Shown here: positions 7,956 to 15,932 of the stretch, piece after piece | Numbering within the stretch: the stretch's first letter is position 1 | Layout of the letters: the number at the start of each line of letters is the position of its first letter | Assembly: GCA_937906475.1 (NCBI GenBank) | Contig: CALCZA010000204.1 | Coordinates: 1 to 58,603 of the forward strand | Length of the DNA: 58,603 nt | Direction of reading: 5' to 3' | Source of the DNA: an uncultured bacterium | GTDB lineage: Bacteria; Planctomycetota; UBA1135; UBA2386 | The notes under the pieces: generated by a model | Told to the model about the DNA's origin: nothing | Seen by the model: the letters and a program-made list of their open reading frames with translations, nothing else | Databases searched by the model: none | Position numbers and translations under genes: made by a program

Positions 7956-8102
7956 ATGAGTTGCGACGATCATGACCTGCAGACCTGGATGCTGATGCTG
8001 CGCAGCGAACAGCTATATCGCTTCAGCGTATTTCTTCAGGGTGAGATCGTCGGCCGACTACGACGGGACCGGACACCAGACAACTCTCCATGCGCCCCTT
8101 AG
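7956..8102 (+). CDS. Possible small protein (48 residues)
   Basis: A short frame running ATG to TAG, divergent from the ECF sigma gene. It begins MSCDDHDLQTWMLMLRS and contains an amphipathic stretch (LYRFSVFLQGEIVGRLRRD), so the composition is protein-like. There is only a weak GGA before the start. It could be chance; no family is recognised. Confidence 0.25.
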   Translation: MSCDDHDLQTWMLMLRSEQLYRFSVFLQGEIVGRLRRDRTPDNSPCAP

Positions 8103-8191
8103 CGCCGACTAAATTAGCCCCGCAAAAGGCTGCTTGCTGAGACCCGGCTGGCCTGCCAACTACCCGGCCAGACCTTCTGCGGCCAGAGGTT

Positions 8192-8271
8192 TACTGTGCG
8201 CCAGATCTACTGTGCGCCAAGTTTACTGTGCGCCAAGTTTACTGTGCGCCAGATCTACTGCCCGCCGATCA
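8192..8271. repeat. Tandem repeat, 5 x 16 bp
   Basis: Five contiguous 16-base units of the form TACTGTGCGCCAAGTT, differing in the last four bases (AGTT or GATC) and with a slightly diverged fifth copy. The fifth unit covers the last codons of the minus-strand gene ending at 8255, and the gene's stop codon (8255-8257) lies on the boundary of units 4 and 5. The other four copies extend downstream of the gene. Confidence 0.95.
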
Positions 8272-9166
8272 GTTCCATGCCGCCCGGAATCGTGATCGTC
8301 CAGCCAATGGATGCCTGGCACGAAGTGCTGCACTCGAGTTCGTTGGCATCCTCGCAGTCCGCATCAACAACCTGGTAGGTGGTCCCAGCTGGACCACTCG
8401 ATTGCTCGCTCAGTTCGAGAACGCAAACGCGATTCGTCTCGGAGACGAACGACGACGCAGGCGTCGGGCTCACCGTTTGGAAGACGAAGCGCCCAGGCGT
8501 GTAAGGAACGAGCGTTGCGATATTGCCACCTACGTTGATCAGGTTCTGGCCGCTCCTCAAAGCTTGCCCACCAACCGACGTTTCCGCCCAGATCGTGCAC
8601 GGCAAAACTGCCGCCAAGAGCGCTTGCGAAACGAGCGGAATCGAGACCTGAACCCAAACGCCATCGTGCTGCGTAATACGCTCGCGGTAGACAATCTCGC
8701 CCGAAGCTAACGAGTTGAGCGGGAATTGGATTCCCGGCCAAAGTGGCCCTTCAAGCCATGTATTGAAGGATTGGATGGCGGTAAGGCCAGCGCCCACACC
8801 TGTCACCGACGTCATCACGCGATGGAAGACGTGCATCCAGGTGCGCGGATCCGCCGAGGCCGGCGATGGGCCCGTGATGATCAAACGCATCTGCTGATCA
8901 GGCGGCAGTGGCGAACTCGAGTGACGCGGGCTACCGCCTTCGATCACCTCGACAAAGTCGGGAATTAGATCGCCGTCCGTATCCTCGCTCTGTGCATTCG
9001 TCAGCACGACCCACTCGACTGCGTCGGGCAGGAAGTCACCGTCGCTATCCAGCATGGCGGCAGAGTCTTCGCCAGTCGCTGCAACGGAACTCGTAGGCGT
9101 GCTCGTCGCAACGAATGTTGTCGCGAGTCCTGCAGCCATCAGGGTGACGATGTACTTTGAATGCAT
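8255..9166 (-). CDS. Secreted protein with thrombospondin type 3-like calcium repeats
   Basis: About 303 residues from the ATG at 9166. The longest frame starts at 9322, but the extra residues are not signal-like, while MHSKYIVTLMAAGLATTFVA is a good signal peptide. Just after the signal come two Ca2+-loop repeats, DSDGDFLPDAVE and DTDGDLIPDFVE, the D-x-D-x-D-x3-D pattern of thrombospondin type 3 or dockerin-like loops. The remaining ~220 residues are beta-rich with two Cys pairs near the C-terminus (CEDANELECSTSC) and match no domain I know. Probably an extracellular or surface protein. Its last codons belong to the 16-bp tandem repeat. No clear ribosome binding site precedes the ATG. Confidence 0.65.
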   Translation of the reverse strand: MHSKYIVTLMAAGLATTFVATSTPTSSVAATGEDSAAMLDSDGDFLPDAVEWVVLTNAQSEDTDGDLIPDFVEVIEGGSPRHSSSPLPPDQQMRLIITGPSPASADPRTWMHVFHRVMTSVTGVGAGLTAIQSFNTWLEGPLWPGIQFPLNSLASGEIVYRERITQHDGVWVQVSIPLVSQALLAAVLPCTIWAETSVGGQALRSGQNLINVGGNIATLVPYTPGRFVFQTVSPTPASSFVSETNRVCVLELSEQSSGPAGTTYQVVDADCEDANELECSTSCQASIGWTITIPGGMELIGGQ

Positions 9167-9383
9167 CAAGAGGAACGCTTGAGAGCCTGCTTCTAGCACC
9201 GGGCCCCCGTTCAGTTTCGGGCAGCCGAGGGACTTATTGAACCATCGTCGGGGCGCCTTGGCAAGCCGCCAAATGCCTTCAGCAGTGCGGAATCCCCACC
9301 CAAACATGACTTTAGGGGTCACTCCACGGCCAGCTTGAGGTGTTGTGATTCTTCCGTTGGCCCGATATGACCGGGCCGAACGC

Positions 9384-9460
9384 GCGCCCGTAGCTCAGCT
9401 GGATAGAGCGACGGTCTCCGAAGCCGTAGGTCAGAGGTTCGACTCCTCTCGGGCGCGCCA
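9384..9460 (+). tRNA. tRNA-Arg (anticodon CCG)
   Basis: Full cloverleaf: 7-bp acceptor stem GCGCCCG/CGGGCGC, D-arm GCTC...GAGC, anticodon stem ACGGT/GCCGT with loop CTCCGAA (anticodon CCG, reads CGG), T-arm AGAGG-TTCGACT-CCTCT. The 3' CCA is encoded in the genome (9458-9460). The acceptor and D-arm sequence agrees with the well-known Arg-CCG tRNA. Confidence 0.97.
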
Positions 9461-9507
9461 TTTCCGCGGCTAATCCGTTCGAACGAATAACTCCTAGCGA
9501 GTGCCCA

Positions 9508-11262
9508 TTGCCAACGCTCGAGTTCCGCATCGACGCCACCCGTCCCGCGACCCGAAAGATCTGGGTCGTAGCGACTTACTCGGGCCTCGACCAAGCAGCG
9601 GTCGAGTTCTTCATGCCGACCTGGACACCAGGAAGCTACCTGCTGCGTGAGTACTCGCGACACGTGTCACGTGTTGAGGCAGTCGCCGGCGACAACCAAC
9701 GGCCCCTCAGCTGCCGTAAGACCAGTAAGAACCGCTTCGTCATCACAACCGATGGCGCCAACACGATCGAAGTCCGCTACCGGGTTTATGCGCATGAATT
9801 GAGCGTCCGAACCGCGCACGTCGACTCGTCGCATGCCTACTGGAACCACGCTTGTGTGCTGCTTTGGCCCGTCAACCAGAGGCAGCTGCCGGCCAGAATC
9901 ACGGTCGATTACCCGGCCGAGTGGTCTCTGACGTGCAGTCTTGAGTCGGAGGCCGCGACCGCCAAGCCGGCCGATGCCGCAGCCATCACGCTGCTTGCAA
10001 GCGACCTCGACCATGCCCTAGACGCGCCCGTGTTGGTTGGCACGACGCAACAACTCGAATGGGAAGTGCATGGCGTGCCGCACGCAATCGTGCTCGATGG
10101 ACTCGAAGCAGTCGCACCACCGACAACACTCGTGTCCGACTTGGAACGCATCGTCAAGCAAGCGGCAGCGGTCTTTGGCGACTCGCTGCCATACCAACGA
10201 TACGTGTTTCTGGCGTTGTTCGCGGGAGAAGGCTACGGCGGTCTCGAGCATCGCGATTCTACGACTTTGTTGATGCCGCGCACCTCGCTCACGACTGAGT
10301 CCGGCTACCAAGACTTCCTCGCTCTTGCTGCGCACGAACTGTTCCACGCTTGGAACGTCAAGCGCATGCGGCCGGTTGAGTTTTGGGAATACGACTACGA
10401 GCAAGAGAACTACACGAGGTTGCTCTGGCTCATGGAGGGCTGGACCGCCTACTACGACGACCTACTGCTGGTTCGCGCCGGTTTGACGACGCAAGCTGAG
10501 TACCTCGCGACGATGGCCAAGAACGTGCAGAACATGCGCGCCGCGCCAGGACGCTTCGAGCTAAGCCTTGAAGAGTCGAGCTTCGATGCGTGGATTCGCC
10601 TCTATCGGCCAGATGAAAACACCCGCAACTCGTCACAGAATTACTACGGCAACGGTGCGGTCGCGGCGATGTGCTTGGACTTGTTGATTCGGCGAACAAC
10701 CAACGGCGCACGCTCACTCGACGACGTGTTGCAGTCGCTTTACCAAACCACCTTCGCGCAGGGGCGCGGTTACGAAGTTGCCGATGTGCATCGCGTCATC
10801 GCAGAGATTGCTGGCAGCGAAGTCGTCGACAAACTGCTCGATCTAGTCACCGGACCGCTCGATCCAAAAATCGACGACCTGCTCAGCGATGTCGGCATCA
10901 AGGTCCATAGTCGCGAGGCAAACAAGCCATTCCTTGGCGTTGGGTTTCGCGCCGGAACTACAGTGCTTGCGTCGGTCAGCGATGGCAGTCCCGCCGACAC
11001 TTGTGGACTCGCGCCAGATGACGAGTTGCTGGCCATTACCAACTTGCGCGTGAAAGCTGGTAGCTGGCAAACAACGTTCGGCGCGGTTGCGCAAGTCGGC
11101 AAGGCAGTCGAGTTGCTGGTCGCGCGCAGAGGCGTTCTGCAAAGTGTGCTTGCCACGCCAACGGCCGGACCAGGCAAGGTGAAGTTGACCGTCAACGAAG
11201 CCGCGTCTGAGTCGCAACGCGCAGCGGGCACCGCTTGGATGGGTGCAGGTCGCAGCAGTTAG
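9508..11262 (+). CDS. M61-family aminopeptidase with PDZ domain
   Basis: A 584-residue M61 (glycyl aminopeptidase-like) metallopeptidase. The N-terminal beta domain starts with the family's PTWTPGSYLLREYSRHV block. The zinc site is HELFHAWN (near residue 275) with the downstream Glu in LWLMEGWTAYYDDLL. A helical domain follows, then a C-terminal PDZ domain (FLGVGFRA ... DGSPADTCGLAPDDELLAI). No signal peptide is seen, so it may act in the cytoplasm. The only reasonable start is the TTG at 9508, 47 bases after the tRNA. It is a single-gene unit, convergent with the CDGSH gene. Confidence 0.9.
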   Translation: MPTLEFRIDATRPATRKIWVVATYSGLDQAAVEFFMPTWTPGSYLLREYSRHVSRVEAVAGDNQRPLSCRKTSKNRFVITTDGANTIEVRYRVYAHELSVRTAHVDSSHAYWNHACVLLWPVNQRQLPARITVDYPAEWSLTCSLESEAATAKPADAAAITLLASDLDHALDAPVLVGTTQQLEWEVHGVPHAIVLDGLEAVAPPTTLVSDLERIVKQAAAVFGDSLPYQRYVFLALFAGEGYGGLEHRDSTTLLMPRTSLTTESGYQDFLALAAHELFHAWNVKRMRPVEFWEYDYEQENYTRLLWLMEGWTAYYDDLLLVRAGLTTQAEYLATMAKNVQNMRAAPGRFELSLEESSFDAWIRLYRPDENTRNSSQNYYGNGAVAAMCLDLLIRRTTNGARSLDDVLQSLYQTTFAQGRGYEVADVHRVIAEIAGSEVVDKLLDLVTGPLDPKIDDLLSDVGIKVHSREANKPFLGVGFRAGTTVLASVSDGSPADTCGLAPDDELLAITNLRVKAGSWQTTFGAVAQVGKAVELLVARRGVLQSVLATPTAGPGKVKLTVNEAASESQRAAGTAWMGAGRSS

Positions 11263-11291
11263 AGACCAGGCGCAGCGTCACTAGGAGAACG

Positions 11292-11543
11292 TCACAGAGA
11301 AGTATGGGTGCCGTCGCAATACGGCGCGTTCTTGCTTTGACCGCAACTGCACCAAACTACGGTGCGCGGTTCCTCGAAGATGACTTTGATCGGTGTCACC
11401 TCGGAACCACGGTGTGTGCCATCGCAGTACGGATACTGGGTGCTCTTCTGACACCGGCACCAGGCATGCTTGCCAGCGCCGCATTGATCAACGAACGGTC
11501 CCTTGATGACGCGCCCGGGAGGCTGAGGACGAGATTCTGTCAC
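11292..11543 (-). CDS. Double CDGSH iron-sulfur domain protein
   Basis: An 83-residue protein made of two CDGSH domains in tandem: CRCQKSTQYPYCDGTH and CSCGQSKNAPYCDGTH. Each has the full C-x-C-x2-S-x3-P-x-C-D-G-T-H set that ligates a redox-active, pH-labile [2Fe-2S] cluster by three Cys and one His. Unlike mitoNEET it has no membrane anchor, so it should be soluble. The start is GTG. It faces the M61 gene tail to tail. Single-chain double-CDGSH proteins are known in bacteria; the physiological role (electron or cluster transfer) is not defined by the context. Confidence 0.9.
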   Translation of the reverse strand: MTESRPQPPGRVIKGPFVDQCGAGKHAWCRCQKSTQYPYCDGTHRGSEVTPIKVIFEEPRTVVWCSCGQSKNAPYCDGTHTSL

Positions 11544-11870
11544 CTGCTCGTTCTACAACCTCCCGGCGATCTGAGTAACCATGAGTCCCGGCCTAATGGG
11601 ACTCTTCCAGTCTGGCGTCAGTCGCCCGCAACACGCCCAACCTGACGCACGTCGCGTTGCACGCCATGCAACGAGGGTCGCGTGACAGAACTCAGAAGTA
11701 GCAACCCTTCCCGGACGCAGCTGCCCCCATGACAGCCGATCCAGGACTGGTTGCTTGTGTTTGGTCGCCCGTGCTTAGTCGCTGGTGCTTCCGGACGGCT
11801 TCGTGCTAGCGGTTCGTGCTAGCGGTTCGTGCTAGCGGTTCGTGCTAGCGGTTCGTGCTAGCGGTTCGTG
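11544..11870. other. Intergenic region with hairpins and a 13-bp tandem repeat
   Basis: This 327-base non-coding stretch contains two perfect small inverted repeats: GAGTCCC/GGGACTC at 11583-11604 and GTTGCA/TGCAAC within 11650-11675. It also contains the six-copy 13-bp tandem repeat at its right end (11800-11877). I see no gene in it. Confidence 0.6.
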
Positions 11871-11877
11871 CTAGCGG
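11800..11877. repeat. Tandem repeat, 6 perfect copies of 13 bp
   Basis: Six identical copies of TTCGTGCTAGCGG with no mismatch. Every unit contains the palindrome GCTAGC. The last copy (11865-11877) spans the TAG stop codon of lexA (11871-11873), and the other five extend downstream of that gene. Perfect identity means recent expansion or active homogenisation. Confidence 0.98.
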
Positions 11878-12500
11878 TATTTGCGAACCACGCCGCGCAC
11901 TACGCCACGCAACTGCACTCGATTGGTGAACAGCGGTTCCATCTCGGAGTTCGCCGGCTGCAGACGAATCATCCCGTTGGACTCGCGGTAGAAGCGTTTC
12001 AGGGTCGCCTCCTCGTCTTCGAGAATCGCGACCACGATGTCCCCATCATTGGCGGTTTCGCGGCGCTCAACGACGACCAGGTCGCCGTCGTCAATGTGGT
12101 CTTCGATCATCGACTTGCCACGCACGCGCAACAGATAGATGCTATCGCCGGTGGGGACGAGATCGGTCAAGCTCATCTCCTCACGGTCCTCAAGGGCCTC
12201 AATCGGACGGCCCGCCGCGATCATGCCGACCAGTGGCAACTTCGGAATCGCGTCCTCAAAACTGCTCGACTCATCGGCGTCCGGATCAAAGAGGATCGCA
12301 ACAGCGCGCGCCTTGGCCCGGTCGCGATGAACGGCTCCCTTCTGGGCGAGTTGATTCAGGTGCTCGTGAATCGTGATCTTGCTGACCCCCAATGCCTGCG
12401 CCGCCTCTGCCAAGGTCGGCGAGATACTGTGCTCTTGCCGGTAATCGCGGAAGAAGCGCAGCACGCGGATCTGCTTCTCGGTCAGCATCATCGTCATCAT
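11871..12500 (-). CDS. lexA: LexA repressor
   Basis: SOS-response repressor of ~210 residues. The N-terminal winged helix is TEKQIRVLRFFRDYR ... SPTLAEAAQALGVSKITIHEHL. The C-terminal S24 peptidase domain has the autocleavage Ala-Gly in GMIAAGRPIEA, the catalytic Ser in RGKSMIEDHI and the Lys in EATLKRFYRES. RecA-stimulated self-cleavage relieves repression of DNA-damage genes. Several ATGs lie close together: 12500 and 12497 follow a GGAG, with 12497 at the better spacing, while the GTG at 12530 is unlikely. A small membrane protein gene lies 85 bases upstream on the same strand. The stop codon is embedded in a 13-bp tandem repeat. Confidence 0.95.
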   Translation of the reverse strand: MMTMMLTEKQIRVLRFFRDYRQEHSISPTLAEAAQALGVSKITIHEHLNQLAQKGAVHRDRAKARAVAILFDPDADESSSFEDAIPKLPLVGMIAAGRPIEALEDREEMSLTDLVPTGDSIYLLRVRGKSMIEDHIDDGDLVVVERRETANDGDIVVAILEDEEATLKRFYRESNGMIRLQPANSEMEPLFTNRVQLRGVVRGVVRKYR

Positions 12501-12585
12501 GGACTCCAGTAAGTCAGCTTCCGGCCACACGCAGCCATCCTGGCTAGCATCCCTTTCGGGTGGCTAACCTCTCGGACGGCTAACG

Positions 12586-12972
12586 TCAGGCAAACATTGC
12601 CATAGCCAGGAAGGTAACAATCATCATACATGCACCGAACAAGTCGAACGCATGCCTAATCCTGTTTCGGGTAAATGAGCGGACCTCTACGGTGGCCACA
12701 GCACCTGCTGCACCGCCCGGGCCGCCGACGCAATCCTGAACACCCGCAACCAACGGTAGCCCGCCCTGCAGGCGAACTGCGGCGCGACGCTCACGTCGAA
12801 CTCGTCCCTTAACACTGTTCCAAGAGTGGGTTGTGGTCGGTCGCGCGGACTCGACGACTGCCGCTCCCCAGCGGACAGGCCGGCCCGCGCGACTTTGACT
12901 GGCGGTCAGGCGACCGCTGGCGAGACGAGAAGATGAAGAAGGTGAGAGTGTGTTTTGGCGGCGAGTTGCCAT
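12586..12972 (-). CDS. Small tail-anchored membrane protein upstream of lexA
   Basis: A 128-residue protein from the ATG at 12972, preceded by AGGA at 7-base spacing. The N-terminal half is Ser/Arg-rich and probably disordered. The last ~20 residues are one hydrophobic helix (FGACMMIVTFLAMAMFA) at the very C-terminus, the layout of a tail-anchored membrane protein. It lies directly upstream of lexA. Unrelated small membrane proteins next to lexA in other bacteria (YneA, SidA, DivS) are SOS-induced division inhibitors. A role of that kind is only a hypothesis from position and topology; no sequence similarity is recognised. Confidence 0.5.
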   Translation of the reverse strand: MATRRQNTLSPSSSSRLASGRLTASQSRAGRPVRWGAAVVESARPTTTHSWNSVKGRVRRERRAAVRLQGGLPLVAGVQDCVGGPGGAAGAVATVEVRSFTRNRIRHAFDLFGACMMIVTFLAMAMFA

Positions 12973-13004
12973 GTTTGGGTCCTGGTGTTTGGTTGTTGTT
13001 TGGG

Positions 13005-13046
13005 TCCAGGTTAGCGAGATGTTTAGATCTGTCAACATCCAGGTTA
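13005..13046 (-). promoter_or_regulatory. Candidate promoter with paired direct repeats
   Basis: On the minus strand TTGACA (13030-13035) and TAACCT (13008-13013) are 16 bases apart, an acceptable housekeeping promoter for the small membrane protein gene. A 10-base direct repeat, CTAACCTGGA, occurs at 13037-13046 and 13005-13014, 32 bases apart (about three helical turns), flanking the -35 and overlapping the -10. This looks like an operator pair. Which regulator binds is unknown; LexA is a candidate only by proximity. Confidence 0.4.
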
Positions 13047-13138
13047 GGGTTTTTATCGGGTGGCTGATGGGCGGGGCAAGCCACGCAAAGGGGCACATCG
13101 CGAAATACCGCCGCCCGCGGGAGGTTGCATCGATCATC

Positions 13139-13720
13139 ATGCAGCGTCGTGCTGTCCGCAAATCCAACCGAATGCAGCGCCCCACTGACAACCTGAGGGC
13201 TGATCACGTACTCACGACGCGAGGGATCCGCGTCTTGGCTGCGATCGCTGATTGCGTGGAAGTAGGCGATGAGTTCCCTGCGGCGGATTGTGCGTCGGTG
13301 CTGCGCTTCCTGCGCGAATGGGTGCTCGCGGTGCACATGCGCAAGGAAGACGAGATCCTAGGTCCCGCGGTCGCGATGCGTGCCGATGAGGAGGCCGCAG
13401 CGATCGTCGGCGAATTGATGCGCCTGCGGGAGGAGATCGCCGAACTGGCGCACGCCCTGGTGCTGTTCTGGGAGCCGATCAATGATCTTACGGACGCTGA
13501 GAGGGCTGGCTTTGCCGAGACTGTCCAAGCACTCGTTGCACGCCTCGAGCGTCGCCAACTCCTCGAGGAGAATGATCTGTTCCCGGCTTGTGACGCGAAT
13601 GTGCCGGTCGACGACCAACTCGATTGGCTCGAGCAGTTCGCGCAGCTTGAGGCGGCGCGAAGTAGCCGGGAGTTCTGGGCCACCAAGGTCGACCAACTCG
13701 CAACAAACTGGCTCAACTAG
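13139..13720 (+). CDS. Hemerythrin-like (HHE) domain protein
   Basis: A 193-residue helical protein resembling the hemerythrin HHE cation-binding fold: LRADHVLTTRGIRVLAAI (first His), AVHMRKEDEILGPAV (His-x3-Glu) and a closing helix ERRQLLEENDLFPACD. The last helix has Glu where the usual second His-x3-Glu pair sits, so the di-iron site may be incomplete. I chose the ATG at 13139 over the long frame from 12950, whose N-terminus overlaps the divergent gene and looks non-coding. It is divergent from the tail-anchored gene, and the two share ~166 bases of upstream DNA. Confidence 0.65.
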   Translation: MQRRAVRKSNRMQRPTDNLRADHVLTTRGIRVLAAIADCVEVGDEFPAADCASVLRFLREWVLAVHMRKEDEILGPAVAMRADEEAAAIVGELMRLREEIAELAHALVLFWEPINDLTDAERAGFAETVQALVARLERRQLLEENDLFPACDANVPVDDQLDWLEQFAQLEAARSSREFWATKVDQLATNWLN

Positions 13721-13881
13721 CCGCATCTAAGTCGCCTATTGGAAGCAGGTTCGCCAGCTTCGCTGCAGTTCGCTGCGGGTCGGACTTGTAGCACTGCGAA
13801 TCGGTCGCAGAATGAGCTCTCGAACCAAACGCCGCGACCCACGAGCCGGTCAGCTCACGCGGCAACTCAAGGTCAAGCTGC

Positions 13882-14541
13882 ATGCTCCTCAAGCTCGAAC
13901 GTCCCATCGTCTTCCTCGACTTCGAAACCACCGGTCTGGATACCCAAAGCGACCGCATCCTCGAGCTCGCATTTATTCGGTTGCTGCCCGACGGCACGCG
14001 TGAGGAATTGGTGCAGCGCATCAATCCTGGCAAGGAAGTCAGCAAGGGAGCCGCCAAGGTCACCGGGGTGCACACGTCTGACGCAACCGGACTGTTCTGG
14101 GGACCACCTCTGAAGAAGGTCGGTGAGAAGCTGGTCGAGTTCCTCGCCGACAGCGACATCGGCGGCTTCAACCAGATCAACTACGACATCCCGCTCTGGC
14201 TCAATGAGTGCAAGCGGCACGGCATCCCGTTCGAAATGGGGGACCGCCGCCAGGTTGATGCCAAGGTGATCTTCAACGTCTGCGAGAAGACGTGGGACCG
14301 CTTCCTGATGGGACCGCGCAACCTCTCGGCTGCCGTGCGTCACTACTGCGGCCGTGAACTCGAAGGGGCACACGCTGCCGAAGCTGACACGCACGCCACG
14401 ATCGACGTGCTACTGGCGCAACTCGAACGTCACCCAGACCTGCCGCACGACGTGAAGGGCCTCGATCAGTTCTGCTCGCGCAACAGCGAGAAGACCAAGC
14501 GAGACGAACCGGCGGAGCAGTCGGGCGGCTTCGGCTCATGA
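13882..14541 (+). CDS. DnaQ-like 3'-5' exonuclease (DEDDh)
   Basis: A 219-residue exonuclease of the DnaQ/RNase T superfamily: ExoI VFLDFETTGLD (D and E ligands), ExoII GFNQINYDIPLW (Asp), ExoIII HAAEADTHAT (His and Asp). All four acidic residues and the general-base His are present. It could be a stand-alone proofreading subunit or a 3' trimming exonuclease; it lacks the polymerase-binding tail typical of E. coli epsilon. The last 20 residues are charged and probably disordered. It overlaps the thioesterase gene by four bases (ATGA). Confidence 0.88.
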   Translation: MLLKLERPIVFLDFETTGLDTQSDRILELAFIRLLPDGTREELVQRINPGKEVSKGAAKVTGVHTSDATGLFWGPPLKKVGEKLVEFLADSDIGGFNQINYDIPLWLNECKRHGIPFEMGDRRQVDAKVIFNVCEKTWDRFLMGPRNLSAAVRHYCGRELEGAHAAEADTHATIDVLLAQLERHPDLPHDVKGLDQFCSRNSEKTKRDEPAEQSGGFGS

Positions 14542-14981
14542 CGTTCCACACGCGGCTACGGTATCGCTTCGGCGATATCGACGACGCGGGCATCGCCTAC
14601 TACCCGAAGCTGCTGCACTACTTCCATTGCGCCTTTGAGGATTGGTGGAGCGACGGCCTCGGGCGCAGCTACGCCAAGCTGATGCACGAAGACAAGCTCG
14701 GCTTCCCCGCAGTGAAGATCGATGCTGAGTTCTTCGCACCCGTCGTCTACGGCGACGAGCCCGAAGTGCACATCGGTGTGCTGCGCATGGGTGGGTCGTC
14801 GCTGACGTTAGGCTTTTGGATGACCAAGAACGGCTCCGAAAAGCCGCTATGCCGCGCGCGCATCGTCACGGCCGCAGTCAACATGGACACGATGAAGAAG
14901 CGTGATCTGCCCGATGAGTGGCGCGAGAAGTTCGCGGCGTTCGCACTCGAAGACGCGGACTTCCCGAGCGGGCGCGACTAA
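14538..14981 (+). CDS. Acyl-CoA thioesterase, 4HBT/YbgC type
   Basis: A 147-residue hotdog-fold protein. The N-terminal block RYRFGDIDDAGIAYYPKLLHYF matches the 4HBT family, in which the Asp that normally follows (D-x-D or D-x-x-G) activates water for thioester hydrolysis. The later strand VYGDEPEVHIGVLRMG is also typical. Substrate is probably a short- or medium-chain acyl-CoA in the cytoplasm. Translationally coupled to the exonuclease gene although the two functions have no obvious link. Confidence 0.85.
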   Translation: MTFHTRLRYRFGDIDDAGIAYYPKLLHYFHCAFEDWWSDGLGRSYAKLMHEDKLGFPAVKIDAEFFAPVVYGDEPEVHIGVLRMGGSSLTLGFWMTKNGSEKPLCRARIVTAAVNMDTMKKRDLPDEWREKFAAFALEDADFPSGRD

Positions 14982-15170
14982 AGAAACGTTCGGTGACCAC
15001 TCGCCAACGATGCCGCCTCGCCGTTCTCGTCTGCATCGCTCGAACCGCCGCCCGTGGTGCCGCCACAGTGGCAGGGCCATGAAGACGAGGAGCGAGACCT
15101 TCCGGCGGGGGAGTCAGAGCAGTTCACCGTGACGCCCTCCGGTCGTGAGCAACCGCGCGTCAAGTGATGG

Positions 15171-15932
15171 TCACAGAGTGAACTCGCGCGGGAAGAACTG
15201 TTTCGGCGTTCGCGATTGCACGCCGAACACCGTCTCGATGTGTTCCGCAGCCAACGCCTCTTGAGGTGGGGCGTCGACGAGGGCGCGGCCTTCGTGCAGC
15301 AACACGACACGATCGCTGTGGGGGGCAAACAGGTTGAGATCGTGAGACGCGACCAACACACCATGACCTTCATCCGCCAAACCGCGCAGCAGTTTGACGA
15401 GTTGCAGCGCGTGTTCGAGGTCGAGGTTGCTAGTCGGTTCGTCGAGCAGTAGCAATCGGGCATCGGTTGCCAATGAGCGTGCGACGGCAATGCGTCGTTG
15501 TTCGCCACCTGACAACGTCGTGACTGAGCGATCAGCGAACGCGGCGGCATCCAGCAGATCGAGGGCGCGATTAACCGCCGCAATGTCTTCTGGGCGCATG
15601 GCCTCGCCGCGCCCACGGTGCGGATGCCTGCCCATGGTCACCAACTCGCGACCAGTGAAGTCGAACGGCACGTCGGTGTCTTGTGGCACGAAGGCTACTT
15701 CGCGAGCGCGCTCCCTCGCTGGCCATGACAAGATCGGCTTGCCATGCAACTGCGCACTGCCCGCGTTTGGTTCGAAGGCACCAATCAGGCACCGCAGCAA
15801 GGTGCTCTTGCCCGCGCCATTGCGACCTGCGAGCAATACGAGTTCGCCAGGTGCGACCGTCATCGACACGCCGTGCAGAACCGTTCTGGTGCCGAGTTGC
15901 ACCGACACCATGTTGGCGACGAGATCGCTCAC
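15171..15932 (-). CDS. ABC importer ATPase, FecE/BtuD type
   Basis: A 253-residue nucleotide-binding subunit: Walker A GRNGAGKST, Q-loop AFVPQDTD, signature LSGGEQRR, Walker B LLLLDEPTSNLD and H-loop SHDL. It energises uptake of an iron-chelate, heme or cobalamin across the inner membrane. The start is the GTG at 15932, which overlaps the permease stop (GTGA); the longer frame to 16043 is only the permease read in another frame. It is the last gene of the three-gene importer and ends tail to tail with the thioesterase gene across ~190 non-coding bases. Confidence 0.92.
   Translation of the reverse strand: MSDLVANMVSVQLGTRTVLHGVSMTVAPGELVLLAGRNGAGKSTLLRCLIGAFEPNAGSAQLHGKPILSWPARERAREVAFVPQDTDVPFDFTGRELVTMGRHPHRGRGEAMRPEDIAAVNRALDLLDAAAFADRSVTTLSGGEQRRIAVARSLATDARLLLLDEPTSNLDLEHALQLVKLLRGLADEGHGVLVASHDLNLFAPHSDRVVLLHEGRALVDAPPQEALAAEHIETVFGVQSRTPKQFFPREFTL

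Larger units (their letters stand above)
7880..8254. other. Intergenic region upstream of the ECF sigma gene
   Basis: This 375-base stretch holds the ECF promoter (7886-7914), a possible 48-residue plus-strand frame (7956-8102) and most of the 16-bp tandem repeat that runs into the end of the next gene (8192-8271). Between 8103 and 8191 I see only an imperfect CTGGCC/GGCCAG hairpin around 8148-8171 without a T run. Confidence 0.5.

Noticed and set aside
8192-8271. CRISPR array
   Set aside because: Units are contiguous without spacers and only 16 bp; no cas genes are present. The same holds for the arrays at 11800 and 22152.
12950-13138. N-terminal extension of the hemerythrin-like gene
   Set aside because: The extra codons overlap the divergent small gene and its promoter and encode a Trp/Val-rich stretch unrelated to the family. 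The ATG at 13139 is preferred.
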